From: Yponomeuta sedellus
Taxonomy: Eukaryota; Arthropoda; Insecta; Lepidoptera; Yponomeutidae
DNA length: 64,000 nucleotides
Direction of reading: 5' to 3'
NCBI GenBank assembly: GCA_934045075.1
Contig: OW203726.1
Location: 4,349,535-4,413,534, forward strand
Shown here: piece after piece, positions 35,201 through 38,539 of the stretch
Layout of the letters: each line of letters starts with the position of its first letter
Numbering within the stretch: position 1 is the stretch's first letter
The notes under the pieces: model-generated
Seen by the model: only the letters and a program-made list of their open reading frames with translations
Databases searched by the model: none
What the model was told of the DNA's origin: nothing
Program-made: the position numbers and the translations under genes

Positions 35201-38039
35201 TAACCAACAACCTGACTGCCGAGCATTAACTACTAAGCAGGCGGAACCCAAAGTCAATAATGTAACTCTTAAAAAACCTATTTAGAGGCTAAAAATTCCG
35301 CCCATGCCGGGACTCGAACCTCCGACCTCAGGCTAGCCATGCCAGCGCTCTCCGATCTGAGCTAATGGGCAAGTACCGGCATCAGCGAAATTTAGAACTT
35401 CTTTACATTATTCTCTGTATTATTTACAGGCAGCGACATCTGGCTGAAGTAATTTGCACCACTGGCAGCCCCGAGTACCTACCGTGCTAAGGACAATTTT
35501 AAAAACCTATTTAGAGGCTAAAAATTCCGCCCATGCCGGGACTTGAACCCCCGACCTCTGGCTAACCGTGCCAGCGCTCTCCCAACTGAGCTAATGGGCA
35601 AGTACCGGCACCAGCGAAATTTCGAACCTCTTTACATTATTTTCTGTATTATTTACAGGCAGCGACATCTGGCTGAAGTAATTTGCACCACTGGCAGCCC
35701 CGAGTACCTACCGTGCTAAGGACAATTTTAAAAACCTATTTAGAGGCTAAAAATTCCGCCGATGCCGGGAGTGAAACCTGGTACCCCTGATGACTTGCCC
35801 ATTAGCTCAGTTGGGAGAGCGCTGGCACGGTTAGCCAGAGGTTACGGGTTCGAGTCCCGGTATGGACGGATTTTTTAGCCTCTAAATAGGTTTTTTAAAA
35901 TTATCCTTAGCACGGGTTAGTGCCACAAAAAGAATATAACTGCTGTGAGAACGCTACGTTGGGTAGTAGTTAACCCAACCTAGCGTTCGCTAGGTTGGGC
36001 TCCCATTTGCGTAGTAGTTAATGCTTAGCTGTCGGGTTTATGGTTATTTCTTATTTCAATTTTTAACTAAATCATTATTATTGAACTAAGACGGTGTGTT
36101 TACGTTCAGTCTGGCATCAGTTCAGTCCTTGATCGAGCTCGGATTGATCCCAGACTGATAAAATATTCGTATGTCAAAATGTTCGAATATCCATCAGTCT
36201 GCTCCATCACTCCACTGAATAGACAATCTGTCAATCAGTCTGCCGTCAGTCTAACCAGACTGAATGTGTGAACTCCGTCTAAGAGTCCTAAAGAGTCACG
36301 AGAGAATGCTGCAAAGTTACCACAGAACTCCTAATGCTCATAGTTTCATGAAATCATTCATTAAATATAGGTATTGATAACTAAAACAGATTTGCAGTAA
36401 TGATGGCGTTGGGATCGCCATCATCACCTCACTGCTCACCGCAGCGTGTAGACCTTTTCCACCAAATGCTAACACTCACTGTCCAGTGCCTAATGCAAGA
36501 TAACATTTATCTCAGCACCTTGAAGGAACGTACTTCCTTGTCCCAATACACCCAAGAACGTTTAACATCCTTGAGTCACCCCATGAATTGTAGTTTTAAA
36601 GAACTACAATTCACATTTATTATGACAATTTGCGGTGGCGGGGAGTCGCTGGATGCGGACAGCACAAGACCGTGACGCTTAGAATACCATGAGGGTGACC
36701 TATGTCCTGCAGTGGGGGTCAAATGGCTGACAATGATGATAATTATTTGATGTACATATTCTGCATAAAGTTTTAACGTACCTCAGCGTTCCCTGCATAC
36801 AATGGCCCAACTATGAGTTTAAGTAAGGAAATCTCATGTCTGATTAACTAACTGAGGTCCCTGTTGAATATTATTTGTCAGACCATCACCCACAAAAAAG
36901 CATTTTGGTGAAAATTTCAACTAGCCACTTATTACATTTCTAGAGATAAAGCCCTTAATAGGGCTAAGAGACATTGTGGGCAGGTTAATAAGGCACCCAA
37001 TGAGAGAGAAAATAATGATATACTTTTCTTACCAGAACATTATCAAAAGCATTGCTACCGCCATGCTTGTCGCACATCTGCTTGAAGACTTGCAAAGACT
37101 GGTTCTTGACGTTGTTAACCTGATCCTCCGTGATCTTGCCCTGGAGTTCCGGAGGTAGGGAGTTGAGGGCATCGCCCAAATTGTCACTCTGGGCCAGGGT
37201 GGACCCTGTAATTTGTAAGGAAAACACATTTAACATTTACATACAGACACATATATTGCTTCTGGCCCCACACTAGGATACCCTGTGTCGTGGGAACCAG
37301 AAACAACGATATCACAAACATGTAAACATCCAAGACCTGGAGTTTTTTTTTTTGTTCCCAGCCGGGATTCGAATCCGGGACCTCTTGCATTGTAGGTAGA
37401 TGCGCCACATCTACGCCACAGAGGTCGTAGGAAAGATTATTGAACAGGCAAACTACTCTGAATCCCGGTTTCCATTAGAGTTTTTTAGCTAACAACAGCT
37501 GCAGATTCAAAATACCAGAAACTGGAGTCAAGCAGGTAAAACTAGCAAGGGCCCATGAAGCTATAATGTTATCTGCCTGATAAACTGCCTATCCGTCGGT
37601 TTACGAATCGAAAATTCTAAGAAAATTTATATCAGACGTTCTGAAAGTATTGCGTTAGTCTCAATTTAGAAACTGGAGTATGTGGGCTATACCCGTGAGC
37701 AAAACTATGCTGTATCTTTTGGTCAACTGAATAACAGGAAAACATCTTCTGTGAATAAAATTGTAACTTTATTCGTTTATTCATAAGGCCGCAGAGGTAA
37801 GACACAAGTTCTTCTAATCACCTACCTCCATGGTACCTACCTATGAAGGCCAGTAACACAAATTAATTACACATGAGTTTCCTACCGTAGATAAATTAAG
37901 CCAAGCCAGCCAGCATTTTTTTCCTTGGCGGCAACTAGTCGGTCAGTAACAGGCTAGTAATAGGTACCAATTTATCAAGGTAATTAAAGAAAAAGAATAA
38001 CTTACCGATTACAAGACAGGCCAACATCAGGTACTTCAT
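5169..38039 (-). CDS. 27 kDa hemolymph protein family (DUF1397-type), seven exons, possible GPI tail
   Basis: Coding exons in transcript order are 38006-38039, 37033-37205, 14446-14558, 12246-12409, 11361-11515, 9911-10051 and 5169-5255. All have GT/AG borders and compatible phases and give 288 aa. The first about 17 residues (MKYLMLACLVIGSTLAQ) are a signal peptide. The mature part has twelve cysteines and five N-glycosylation sequons (NQS, NGT, NIT, NQT, NFS). Phrases such as YCDKTPSFKKCF, GDRIALFIAEGGPECF and ANIVESLFKFARKATPC identify the lepidopteran 27 kDa hemolymph glycoprotein family, secreted helical proteins of unclear function. The oddity is the last exon, which adds KRN followed by about 20 hydrophobic residues ending at the stop, as in a GPI-attachment signal. 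If that exon is not used, the message could end by read-through after exon 6. The second intron is 22.5 kb and repeat-filled. Confidence 0.9.
5309..5550 (+). mobile_element. 5S-type SINE, 5'-truncated copy
   Basis: The copy starts at CCGTGCTTCGCAAGGCACG and ends at the family tail AAGGGTTGATA. It lacks the 5S-like head seen in the copies at 23.7, 24.6 and 34.4 kb. It sits about 50 bp from the terminal exon of the hemolymph protein gene, inside the preceding intron. Confidence 0.8.
5937..6396. repeat. Tandem duplication of about 125 bp, first unit split by a SINE
   Basis: Unit one is 5937-5983 plus 6200-6276; unit two is 6277-6396. Both contain CTGAATTTCAAAC, TTAATAACATAACACA and CCATGGTAACGAGAATCGTA. 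The SINE at 5984-6188 lies in unit one only, so it inserted after the duplication. Confidence 0.75.
5984..6188 (-). mobile_element. 5S-type SINE, truncated, with 11-bp target-site duplication
   Basis: Direct repeats ACACCCTTTAT at 5973-5983 and 6189-6199 flank a 205-bp reverse-oriented copy. In sense orientation the tail AAGGGTTGATATCG abuts the duplication and the 5' end is truncated. Both features are expected of LINE-mediated retroposition. Confidence 0.88.
6985..7225 (+). repeat. tRNA-derived SINE fragment (body and tail)
   Basis: It contains ACGTACATTTGTGAA, AATACCACTCGCTAACAGTG, AAGGAAAACATCGTGAGGAA and a tail with AAGCCCATACACTCTCT. The same series appears at 16185-16310, 20055-20235, 31130-31325 and 33780-33900, the last two joined to a tRNA-like head. 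Confidence 0.65.
7482..7555 (-). mobile_element. tRNA-bearing inverted-end SINE, fragment
   Basis: CCTATTTAGAGGCTAAAAA leads into a reverse-strand B box (GGGTCTCGAACC type) and anticodon-arm-like sequence, then stops. This is the 3' part of the family described at 16358-17255. Confidence 0.7.
8098..8452 (-). mobile_element. 5S-type SINE, near full length
   Basis: A reverse-oriented copy runs from ATCAACCCTTGTATGTCCCC to the head end GGCCACGAGCGCTTC. On the minus strand the head reads ...TTAAGCAACAACAGGCGCGG..., then CAGGTGCAGGATGGGTGACC, resembling box A, the intermediate element and box C of a 5S rRNA gene. Confidence 0.85.
9285..9410 (-). repeat. Dispersed repeat (GCCGCTGCCTT family)
   Basis: It contains GACTTGAGAAAAGATG, the CTGCCTTTTTCTCCAC block, GGCAGCGGCTTACA and TGTAAATTCTTTA. 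Two more copies lie at 21775-21925 (opposite strand) and 30055-30220. The class is unknown. Confidence 0.55.
9580..9715. mobile_element. MITE, short copy (CACTCAGAGACGTC family)
   Basis: The ends CACACTCAGAGACGTCC and GACGTTTCTGAGTGCGG are inverted. The interior, including TATTATCAATGAAACAGAAA, matches the longer copy at 62713-63107. Confidence 0.6.
9911..10051 (-). CDS. Hemolymph protein gene, exon 6
   Basis: 141 nt encoding ENQCRKLTQLQKCVVEQLES ... ATPCKKFP, with four cysteines. The family core ends here. The GTAAATA donor leads in phase 0 to the terminal exon; reading through instead gives about 11 more codons before a stop. Confidence 0.88.
10392..10440 (+). mobile_element. tRNA-bearing inverted-end SINE, 3' fragment
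   Basis: Only the end of the T arm (AGTCCCGGCATGGGTGGA) and the end motif CTCTAAATAGGTTTTTAA remain. Confidence 0.65.
10984..11222 (+). mobile_element. tRNA-bearing inverted-end SINE, near complete
   Basis: The left end reads ACTAACCCGTGCTAAGGAC and then CCTATTTAGAGGCT. Next come a body with GCCTGTACGTAATACA, an A box (TTAGCTCAGTTGG), a B box (GGGTTCGAATCCC) and the right end AGCCTCTATATAGG. The two outer arms are inverted repeats of each other. Confidence 0.8.
11230..11325. repeat. LINE-tail-like fragment
   Basis: The sequence around TTTCAGTCCACTGCTGCACA and TAGGCCTCTTCC resembles the common lepidopteran LINE 3' ends also present at 225-335 and 31.8 kb. It lies about 35 bp beyond the donor of hemolymph exon 5. 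Confidence 0.4.
11361..11515 (-). CDS. Hemolymph protein gene, exon 5
   Basis: 155 nt encoding LFIAEGGPECFKSKQEGIQS ... SISELPTITFD, with two cysteines and NQT and NFS sequons. The donor is GTGAG; phase 0 at its end. Confidence 0.9.
11632..11853 (-). mobile_element. 5S-type SINE, second tail subtype, truncated
   Basis: A reverse-oriented copy with tail AACCCATTATGTCCCCACC, a variant shared with the copy at 34.4 kb (GACGTAATGGGTTGA) rather than the usual ACATACAAGGGTTGATA. The 5S-like head is missing. Confidence 0.8.
11938..12226 (+). mobile_element. 5S-type SINE, head partly retained
   Basis: It begins inside the 5S-like head (GCATGGGTGACCGTCCCGG, box C-like) and ends at GGGGTTGATATCG, 20 bp from the donor of hemolymph exon 4. 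With the copy at 11632-11853 it forms a head-to-head pair. Confidence 0.82.
12246..12409 (-). CDS. Hemolymph protein gene, exon 4
   Basis: 164 nt encoding YCDKTPSFKKCFYQLADTAK ... NGDRIA, with four cysteines and an NIT sequon. This block is the most family-diagnostic part of the protein. A 5S-type SINE copy ends about 20 bp from its donor. Confidence 0.9.
13634..13872 (+). mobile_element. 5S-type SINE, 5'-truncated, carries 3' flank of another copy
   Basis: A sense-oriented body and tail ending GGGTTGATATCA. The 118 bp that follow (13873-13990) match the flank after the copy at 24.6 kb (24977-25105), which suggests transfer of SINE plus flank as one unit. Confidence 0.8.
13990..14059 (+). 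repeat. Isolated 5S-type SINE tail
   Basis: GAGACCCGTGCCCCAGCAG and ACATACAAGGGTTGATAACG form only the last about 55 bp of the SINE, immediately after the flank shared with 24.98-25.1 kb. Confidence 0.7.
14079..14145 (+). repeat. Lepidopteran dispersed repeat end (ACAGACTTCAAAAAAGGAGG)
   Basis: The motif TTTAACAGACTTCAAAAAAG followed by GAGGTTATCAATTCGACGCG is a familiar lepidopteran repeat end; a second instance lies at 25672-25702. Confidence 0.5.
14355..14432 (-). repeat. tRNA-like fragment
   Basis: On the minus strand GTTGGTCTAATTGTATCA resembles a D-arm/A box and GTTGGTTCGATTCCCAC a T arm with B box. The acceptor stem does not pair well, so this is probably a SINE head, not a working tRNA. 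It begins 14 nt from the exon 3 donor. Confidence 0.45.
14446..14558 (-). CDS. Hemolymph protein gene, exon 3
   Basis: 113 nt after an ATTTCAG acceptor, encoding NEFKTFTTCVQDLVDQSVIQ ... TNGTVDEVFK. A reverse-oriented tRNA-like fragment starts only about 14 nt beyond its GTAAG donor. Confidence 0.88.
14930..15355 (+). mobile_element. Two adjoining copies of the tRNA-bearing inverted-end SINE
   Basis: Copy one (about 14930-15055) keeps one outer arm, a partial tRNA-like part and the right end. Copy two (15055-15355) has the long body (CAAAGTAGGTAGTCGGGGC, CCAGATGTCGCTGCCTGTAC), A and B boxes (TTGGCTCAATTGG, GGGTTCAAATCCC) and the right end. They are tandem and share orientation. Confidence 0.75.
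16185..16310 (+). repeat. tRNA-derived SINE fragment
   Basis: GACCCAGGCTCGATTTCCAG, GGGCATGTAGGTACAAATGC and AATACCACTCGCTAACGGTG belong to the family also seen at 6985 and 31130. Confidence 0.55.
16358..17255. mobile_element. Composite of two inverted tRNA-bearing modules with 14-bp target duplication
   Basis: Direct repeats TATGACTAAGCCAT at 16344-16357 and 17256-17269 flank an 898-bp block. Its left module (to about 16680) carries the tRNA-like part on the minus strand, its right module (from about 17035) on the plus strand, with about 350 bp of other sequence between. At the left border a perfect hairpin of about 24-bp arms (16357-16408) joins two copies of the outer end (TTTTTAATGCACTAAC). 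The direct repeats mark the block as one insertion event. Confidence 0.8.
17735..17757 (+). repeat. (CA)n microsatellite
   Basis: A short ACACACACACACCCACACAC tract. Confidence 0.8.
17805..18010 (-). mobile_element. tRNA-bearing inverted-end SINE, degenerate copy
   Basis: It reads CACTAACCCGTGCTAAGGAC, CCTATTTAGAGGCTAAAAA, a reverse B box (CCGGACTCGAACCCG), a reverse A box (CAACAGAGCTAATGG) and part of the body. Confidence 0.75.
18579..18808. mobile_element. MITE (CTGTTAGCTTTTA ends), copy 1
   Basis: The left end AGTCTGTTAGCTTTTAGAAT and the right end TTTTAAAAGCTAACAGACT are inverted. The interior GAATATACCTCGGCTACTAT and AGAAATATCGGAACTA is shared with the copy at 20935-21083. Confidence 0.7.
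18940..19280 (-). mobile_element. 5S-type SINE, near full length
   Basis: A reverse-oriented copy from ATCAACCCCTTGTATG to a degraded 5S-like head (minus strand: GCGCGGTCAGGTGCAGATGG). The head ends near 19270 without the GCGCTCGTGGCC start. Confidence 0.82.
19740..19928 (+). repeat. Lepidopteran dispersed repeat fragment
   Basis: GCTGACCCAGCAAACTTCGT, AAAATCGGTTCAGATGCTCT and CACATTCAGCGATTCATTTT form a series I recognise as a common lepidopteran repeat end. The open frame over it is not a gene. Confidence 0.5.
20055..20235 (+). repeat. tRNA-derived SINE fragment (body and tail)
   Basis: AATACCACTCGCTGTGAAGG, AAAACATCGTGAGGAAACC and the tail TAAGCCCATACTCTCTCTC match the copy at 6985-7225. 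Confidence 0.6.
20288..20725. mobile_element. MITE, GGGAGCC family, fullest copy
   Basis: The ends GGGAGCCGATTCTACCCTC and GAGAATTGGCTCCC are inverted, and the arms continue through GTCGTATACGA and CTCATGACTTGG. About 438 bp, non-coding. It gives the reference structure for the copies at 341 and 62652. Confidence 0.75.
20935..21083. mobile_element. MITE (CTGTTAGCTTTTA ends), copy 2
   Basis: A shorter relative of 18579-18808. It starts TAGTCTGCTAGCTTTTAGAA, ends TTCTAAAAGCTAACAGA, and shares the TACCTCGGCTACTATCG interior. Confidence 0.68.
21108..21565 (+). repeat. Lepidopteran dispersed repeat (GGGGTTCCGTACCTCAAAAG type)
   Basis: The unit contains GAACCCCTTATAGGATCACT, TTGTTGTCCGTCCGTCTGTC, and ends near TACCCTCGGTGTGCAAGCC and CCGCACTCGACCGGTTTTTT. 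I recognise this series as common across Lepidoptera. The open frame on the minus strand inside it is not a gene. Confidence 0.55.
21775..21925 (+). repeat. Dispersed repeat (GCCGCTGCCTT family)
   Basis: A plus-strand copy of the repeat at 9285-9410, with GCCGCTGCCTTCGGGCCGTA and GAAAAAGGCAGCGG. Confidence 0.55.
22172..22420 (-). mobile_element. tRNA-derived SINE (GGCGGCGCAGCGGTTTGG family)
   Basis: On the minus strand a tRNA-like head (GCGCAGCGGTTTGGCACGCC; B box GGGTTCGATCCCC) is followed by a body with ACTAGGAAACGAAC, GTCTCGGGTCTTGGATGTTA, and a tail ending in TATTTATTTA. Further copies lie at 30706, 32625-33035 and 33996. The head-body-tail order is classic for a Pol III SINE. Confidence 0.82.
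22487..22960 (+). pseudogene. RTE-type LINE reverse-transcriptase C-terminal remnant, split by a MITE
   Basis: Before the insertion the frame gives RRSRGRPKSG; after it, in another frame, KDLTECGASINEVINRAKWR and EKIMKADPATMWN, then a stop. This is the typical end of RTE-clade LINE polyproteins. The two halves are out of frame and interrupted at 22545-22791, so the copy is dead. Confidence 0.7.
22545..22791. mobile_element. Tc1/mariner-type MITE with TA target duplication
   Basis: A 247-bp element flanked by TA (22543-22544 and 22792-22793). The ends CAGTCTGTTTATTC and GAATAAATAGACTG begin inverted repeats that stay near-identical for about 50 bp. TA duplication and CAGT starts are typical of the Tc1/mariner superfamily. 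Confidence 0.8.
23070..23309. mobile_element. MITE (ACAGYGCCACCA ends)
   Basis: The left end ACAGCGCCACCAAGTTATCT and the right end AGATAAGATGGTGGCACTGT are inverted repeats, with CTGTTCAG also mirrored. The 240-bp interior is AT-rich and non-coding. Confidence 0.72.
23575..23640 (+). repeat. Short dispersed repeat (second copy)
   Basis: GCGTCCGAGTGATCCCTTCA and CCCATCTAGTATGAGTGAAG match the copies at 2815 and, in related form, 30965. Confidence 0.5.
23687..24049 (+). mobile_element. 5S-type SINE, full length (about 363 bp) with probable target duplication
   Basis: The head runs from GCGCTCGTGGCC through GGTTAAGCAACAACAGGCGC and GGTCAGGTACGGGATGGGTG, i.e. the box A, intermediate element and box C order of a 5S gene. 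The body and the tail ACATACAAGGGTTGATAACG follow. TGTACGTT occurs just before (23679-23686) and just after (24050-24057), a likely target duplication. Confidence 0.88.
24272..24388. repeat. Foldback element around a perfect-looking hairpin
   Basis: TTCCAATCGTCTAGCTGTCA and TGACAGTTAGACGATTGGAA are inverted arms with a 10-15-nt loop (24301-24355). Outer GCGCACATCC and GGATTTGGTGCGC also mirror. A diverged relative lies at about 60340-60465 in a CAPSL intron. Confidence 0.65.
24616..24976 (+). mobile_element. 5S-type SINE, full length
   Basis: The head GCGCTCGTGGCCTAGTGG, GGTTAAGCAACAACAGGCGC and GGATGGGTTACC are followed by the body and tail GGGTTGATATC. ACCAGAC at 24611-24617 and 24984-24990 is a likely part of the target duplication, marking this locus as an original insertion site. 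The flank behind it is copied at 13873-13990. Confidence 0.85.
24977..25105 (+). repeat. Flank shared with the 13.9 kb locus
   Basis: About 120 bp from CCAGACATCCTCTC through CATTCTTCGCACTTCTGTGT to TTAAGTACCGTTT are near-identical to 13873-13990. Confidence 0.75.
25198..25242 (+). mobile_element. tRNA-bearing inverted-end SINE, end fragment
   Basis: Only the outer arm TGTCCTTAGCACGGGTTAGT and GCATTAAAAATA remains. Confidence 0.6.
25400..25575 (+). repeat. Lepidopteran dispersed repeat (TTTGGTATGGAG type)
   Basis: GAAATTTGGTATGGAGCTAG, CTGATACCCTGGATTAACAC and ATAGGCTACGTTTTACTGCG with the end ACACAGCTAGTT form a series I recognise from many lepidopteran genomes. A fragment only. Confidence 0.5.
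26070..26318 (+). repeat. Nested minisatellite of (GACC/GACT) with a longer unit
   Basis: Tetranucleotides GACC, GACT and GTCC are repeated, and a longer unit starting TGCTGTACCATTAGAATAG recurs about four times (near 26157, 26220 and 26253, with the first around 26070). On the minus strand this reads as repeated SVGR, which is not a protein. Confidence 0.85.
26492..26590 (+). mobile_element. Minimal inverted-end SINE with 13-bp target duplication
   Basis: Direct repeats ATACATAAAAGAT at 26479-26491 and 26591-26603 flank 99 bp. The insert has the left end (AATGCACTAACCCGTGC ... CCTATTTAGA), a short remnant of the T arm (CATGGGTGGA) and the right end (CCCCTAAATAGGTTTTTA). It is a deletion derivative of the tRNA-bearing family that was still able to insert. 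Confidence 0.85.
26901..29126 (+). mobile_element. piggyBac-like transposon relic, 2.2 kb
   Basis: Perfect 21-bp inverted ends lie at 26901-26921 and 29106-29126, starting CCCTAG as in piggyBac elements. Inside both ends are repeats of GCACGATCGTGC (28883-28894, 28917-28928; close forms near 26928, 27001 and 27278), probable transposase-binding sites. The flanking tetranucleotides (ATTT, AATA) are not the TTAA expected of the superfamily, so the target site has mutated or the outer border is misjudged. Confidence 0.82.
27390..28480 (+). pseudogene. piggyBac-like transposase, decayed
   Basis: Frame fragments in order are HLLADEIYAALGDGM near 27395, HDSEIEDLEENQVEIPG near 27435 (acidic N-terminus), a middle part with ALHVVDTDTALPGNDNLDTL near 27985-28050, and the diagnostic IDERMIPLIGRYALRQVV, KDKPRPTR near 28265-28340, followed by LMLNFEIYKGRKT. 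The last is the conserved core of the piggyBac transposase. Several stops and frameshifts separate them, and the C-terminal third is missing or unrecognisable. The open frame on the minus strand at 28225-28521 is its shadow. Confidence 0.75.
29400..29590. mobile_element. Foldback MITE (GGAATAAAACATGT ends)
   Basis: The outer arms GGAATAAAACATGT and ACATGGTTTTATTCC and inner arms GGGCGGTAT and ATACCGCCC are inverted. Between them are several CCCTCGCTTCGCTC-like repeats that mirror each other. Confidence 0.7.
30055..30220 (-). repeat. Dispersed repeat (GCCGCTGCCTT family), third copy
   Basis: GACTTGAGAAAAGATGGACA, GGCAGTGGCTTACATTTTAC and AATGTAAATTCTTTACGTTG match the copies at 9285 and 21775. 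Confidence 0.55.
30530..30605 (+). repeat. tRNA-like sequence, probable SINE head
   Basis: GAGAGTAGCGCAACGGTAAA resembles a D arm and TGTGTTCGAATCCCGG a T arm with B box, followed by CAATGACTTTGTTTTCTAA as in the SINE at 31130. The acceptor stem does not pair, so a functional tRNA is unlikely. Confidence 0.5.
30706..30935 (+). mobile_element. tRNA-derived SINE (GGCGGCGCAGCGGTTTGG family), sense copy
   Basis: The head CGGCGCAGCGGTTTGGCACG, the B box GGGTTCGATCCCC, the body AACTAGGAAAAGAAC, GTCTCGGGTCTTGGATGTTA and the tail ending ATCTGTGTAATAT are all in order. This is the clearest sense copy of the family. Confidence 0.85.
31130..31325 (-). mobile_element. tRNA-derived SINE (GGTAGCTCAGTGGGTAGAAC family)
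   Basis: On the minus strand the head has GGTAGCTCAGTGGGTAGAAC (A box) and CAGGTTCGATCCCCAGTG (B box), then AATGACTTTGTTTAATTTC and ACGTACATTTGCGAA, and ends near AACATCGTGAGGAAACCC. Confidence 0.75.
31848..32107 (-). mobile_element. RTE-tailed short retroposon, copy 1
   Basis: A reverse-oriented unit of about 260 bp. In sense it begins GTGTCGGCCTAGAGAATAGC, runs through CGCGGGTGTCGTAAAAGGCG, and ends with the tail of the RTE remnant at 58.2-58.7 kb (CTAATGAGG-type sequence, TCCAGCAGTGGACTAATATA and GCCTGAAGAAGAAG). No Pol III boxes were found. The open frames here are not genes. Confidence 0.72.
32480..32605. mobile_element. MITE (GGCCAATTTCTGAATTGAGAA ends), copy 1
   Basis: It shares GAATTGAGAATACTGC-like ends and TCTTCGAATTTCTCGGAAAT with the copy at 62206-62332, in inverted orientation. 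Confidence 0.5.
32625..33035 (-). mobile_element. tRNA-derived SINE interrupted twice
   Basis: A reverse-oriented copy of the GGCGGCGCAGCGG family begins at 32625 (AATCATGGACATATTACACA). It is broken by unrelated repeat sequence at about 32666-32805, resumes, is broken again by the 56-bp insertion at 32885-32940, and then continues to GACCCGGCCGGGGATCGAT at about 33030; the tRNA-like head is truncated. Confidence 0.75.
32885..32940 (+). mobile_element. Minimal inverted-end SINE with 16-bp target duplication
   Basis: The direct repeats AATACATAGATAACAT (32869-32884) and AATACATATATAACAT (32941-32956) differ at one base. Between them lie 56 bp with the left end (TTGCACTAACCCG) joined to the right end (AGCCTCTAAATAGGTTTTTA). 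Confidence 0.85.
33385..33640 (+). mobile_element. RTE-tailed short retroposon, copy 2
   Basis: A sense copy from GTGTGGTGTCGGCCTAGAG to CAGTGGACTAATATAGCCTG and AAGAAGAAG. Confidence 0.72.
33780..33900 (-). repeat. tRNA-derived SINE fragment
   Basis: TTTCCTTCACATGTAGTGAG, CACAAATGCACGTAACTTAG and GGCCGGGAATCGAACCC match the family at 31130. Confidence 0.55.
33996..34245 (-). mobile_element. tRNA-derived SINE (GGCGGCGCAGCGGTTTGG family), complete
   Basis: A reverse-oriented copy from the A-rich tail AATAAATAAATATTCATGGA to the head with GCGCCACCGAGGCCGTC. It is near-identical in order to the copy at 22172. Confidence 0.83.
34390..34745 (+). mobile_element. 5S-type SINE, best-preserved 5S-like head
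   Basis: The head contains GATCACGAAGGTTAAGCAAC, GGCGCGTTCAGTGCATGGAT and GGATGACCGCC, in the order and spacing of box A, intermediate element and box C of animal 5S rRNA genes. The body (GTTGGTGCCGGCTG, TCTGACAGTAAGACC, GGCCCCCGTGGTGGAGTATG-like) follows. The tail is the GACGTAATGGGTTGA subtype. It is diverged from the 23.7 kb copy, which suggests an older or separate subfamily. Confidence 0.88.
35265..35945. mobile_element. Tandem and inverted cluster of the tRNA-bearing SINE
   Basis: Reverse-strand units begin at about 35280, 35506 and 35735 (period about 229 bp, each starting CCTATTTAGAGGCTAAAAA; the third is short). They are followed by a plus-strand unit with A box TTAGCTCAGTTGG, B box GGGTTCGAGTCCC and the right end through CCTTAGCACGGGTTAGTG to AGAATATAA. 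The cluster as a whole has inverted ends. Confidence 0.8.
35972..35998. repeat. Perfect 12-bp hairpin
   Basis: CCCAACCTAGCG, a 2-nt loop, then CGCTAGGTTGGG. No T-run or flanking gene suggests a terminator; function unknown. Confidence 0.7.
36088..36282. mobile_element. MITE (AGACGGTGTG ends)
   Basis: The ends AAGACGGTGTGTTTACG, TTCAGTCTGG and CCAGACTGAA, GTGAACTCCGTCT are inverted, with several CAGTCTG repeats inside. About 195 bp. Confidence 0.6.
36630..36735 (+). pseudogene. RTE-type LINE 3' remnant
   Basis: The frame reads GGESLDADSTRP and then a stop, followed by the tail CCTATGTCCTGCAGTGGGGG and TCAAATGGCTGACAATGATG. This matches the usual RTE end order; only the last residues and tail remain. 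Confidence 0.5.
37033..37205 (-). CDS. Hemolymph protein gene, exon 2
   Basis: 173 nt after an ATTACAG acceptor. It encodes the end of the signal peptide and an acidic helical segment (GSTLAQSDNLGDALNSLPPE ... MCDKHGGSNAFDNVL) with one NQS sequon and the first mature cysteine. It ends in phase 0 at GTAAG. Confidence 0.9.
37345..37427 (-). repeat. tRNA-like sequence in intron 1 of the hemolymph gene
   Basis: On the minus strand GACCTCTGTGGCGTAGATGT and CCCGGATTCGAATCCCGG resemble a D arm and T arm. The spacing is near that of a tRNA, but the acceptor stem is not convincing. Probably a SINE head. Confidence 0.45.
38006..38039 (-). CDS. Hemolymph protein gene, exon 1 (start codon, signal peptide)
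   Basis: ATG at 38039-38037 opens a 34-nt coding exon for MKYLMLACLVI, ending in phase 1 at a GTAAGT donor. The hydrophobic core continues into exon 2 and supports this start. Confidence 0.85.
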
Positions 38040-38539
38040 GGCCAATTTTAGTCGGTCGGTAATTTCTTGATTATTTGAAATAGCACACGTAAAAATCACG
38101 AAAATGCCGACAGGTGGACTCGTCCGTTCCCTCTTGAATCACGTTAAATATTTAGGACACAAGTAATTTTATTCTCACAATACACACACATTAACGTAAT
38201 TTTTCAATCGTGAATTTTTAAATCTAAATAAATATCCTAGTAAATAAAATACACAGCACACGACACCCACCCGCCTGCACAGTAGTGATTGGTGATTATA
38301 TATTCTCTCTGTGCTGCCACTGCACAGTTCAACGAATGAATCACGAATGAATGACTTGGATGAGTGAAGCAGTGAATTGAGTGATATGATATTAATAAAA
38401 TGAATGATGTGTGTGAACAATGACTGTGAATGAATTCAAGATGAATGATTGAGATGACTATTATAAATGAATGAGTGAGATGAGTGAACAAATTATAATA
38501 GAAAGAATAATAAGCTTTTTTTTACACATCATCGATATT

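Noticed and set aside
35800..35880. A possible functional tRNA gene (good A and B boxes)
   Set aside because: The acceptor stem pairs poorly, and the same sequence recurs in about ten repeat copies with ends and target duplications; it is the SINE's tRNA-like part.
35265..35945. CRISPR-like direct repeats
   Set aside because: Units are about 229 bp, contain Pol III boxes and are in a eukaryotic intron; no spacer pattern.
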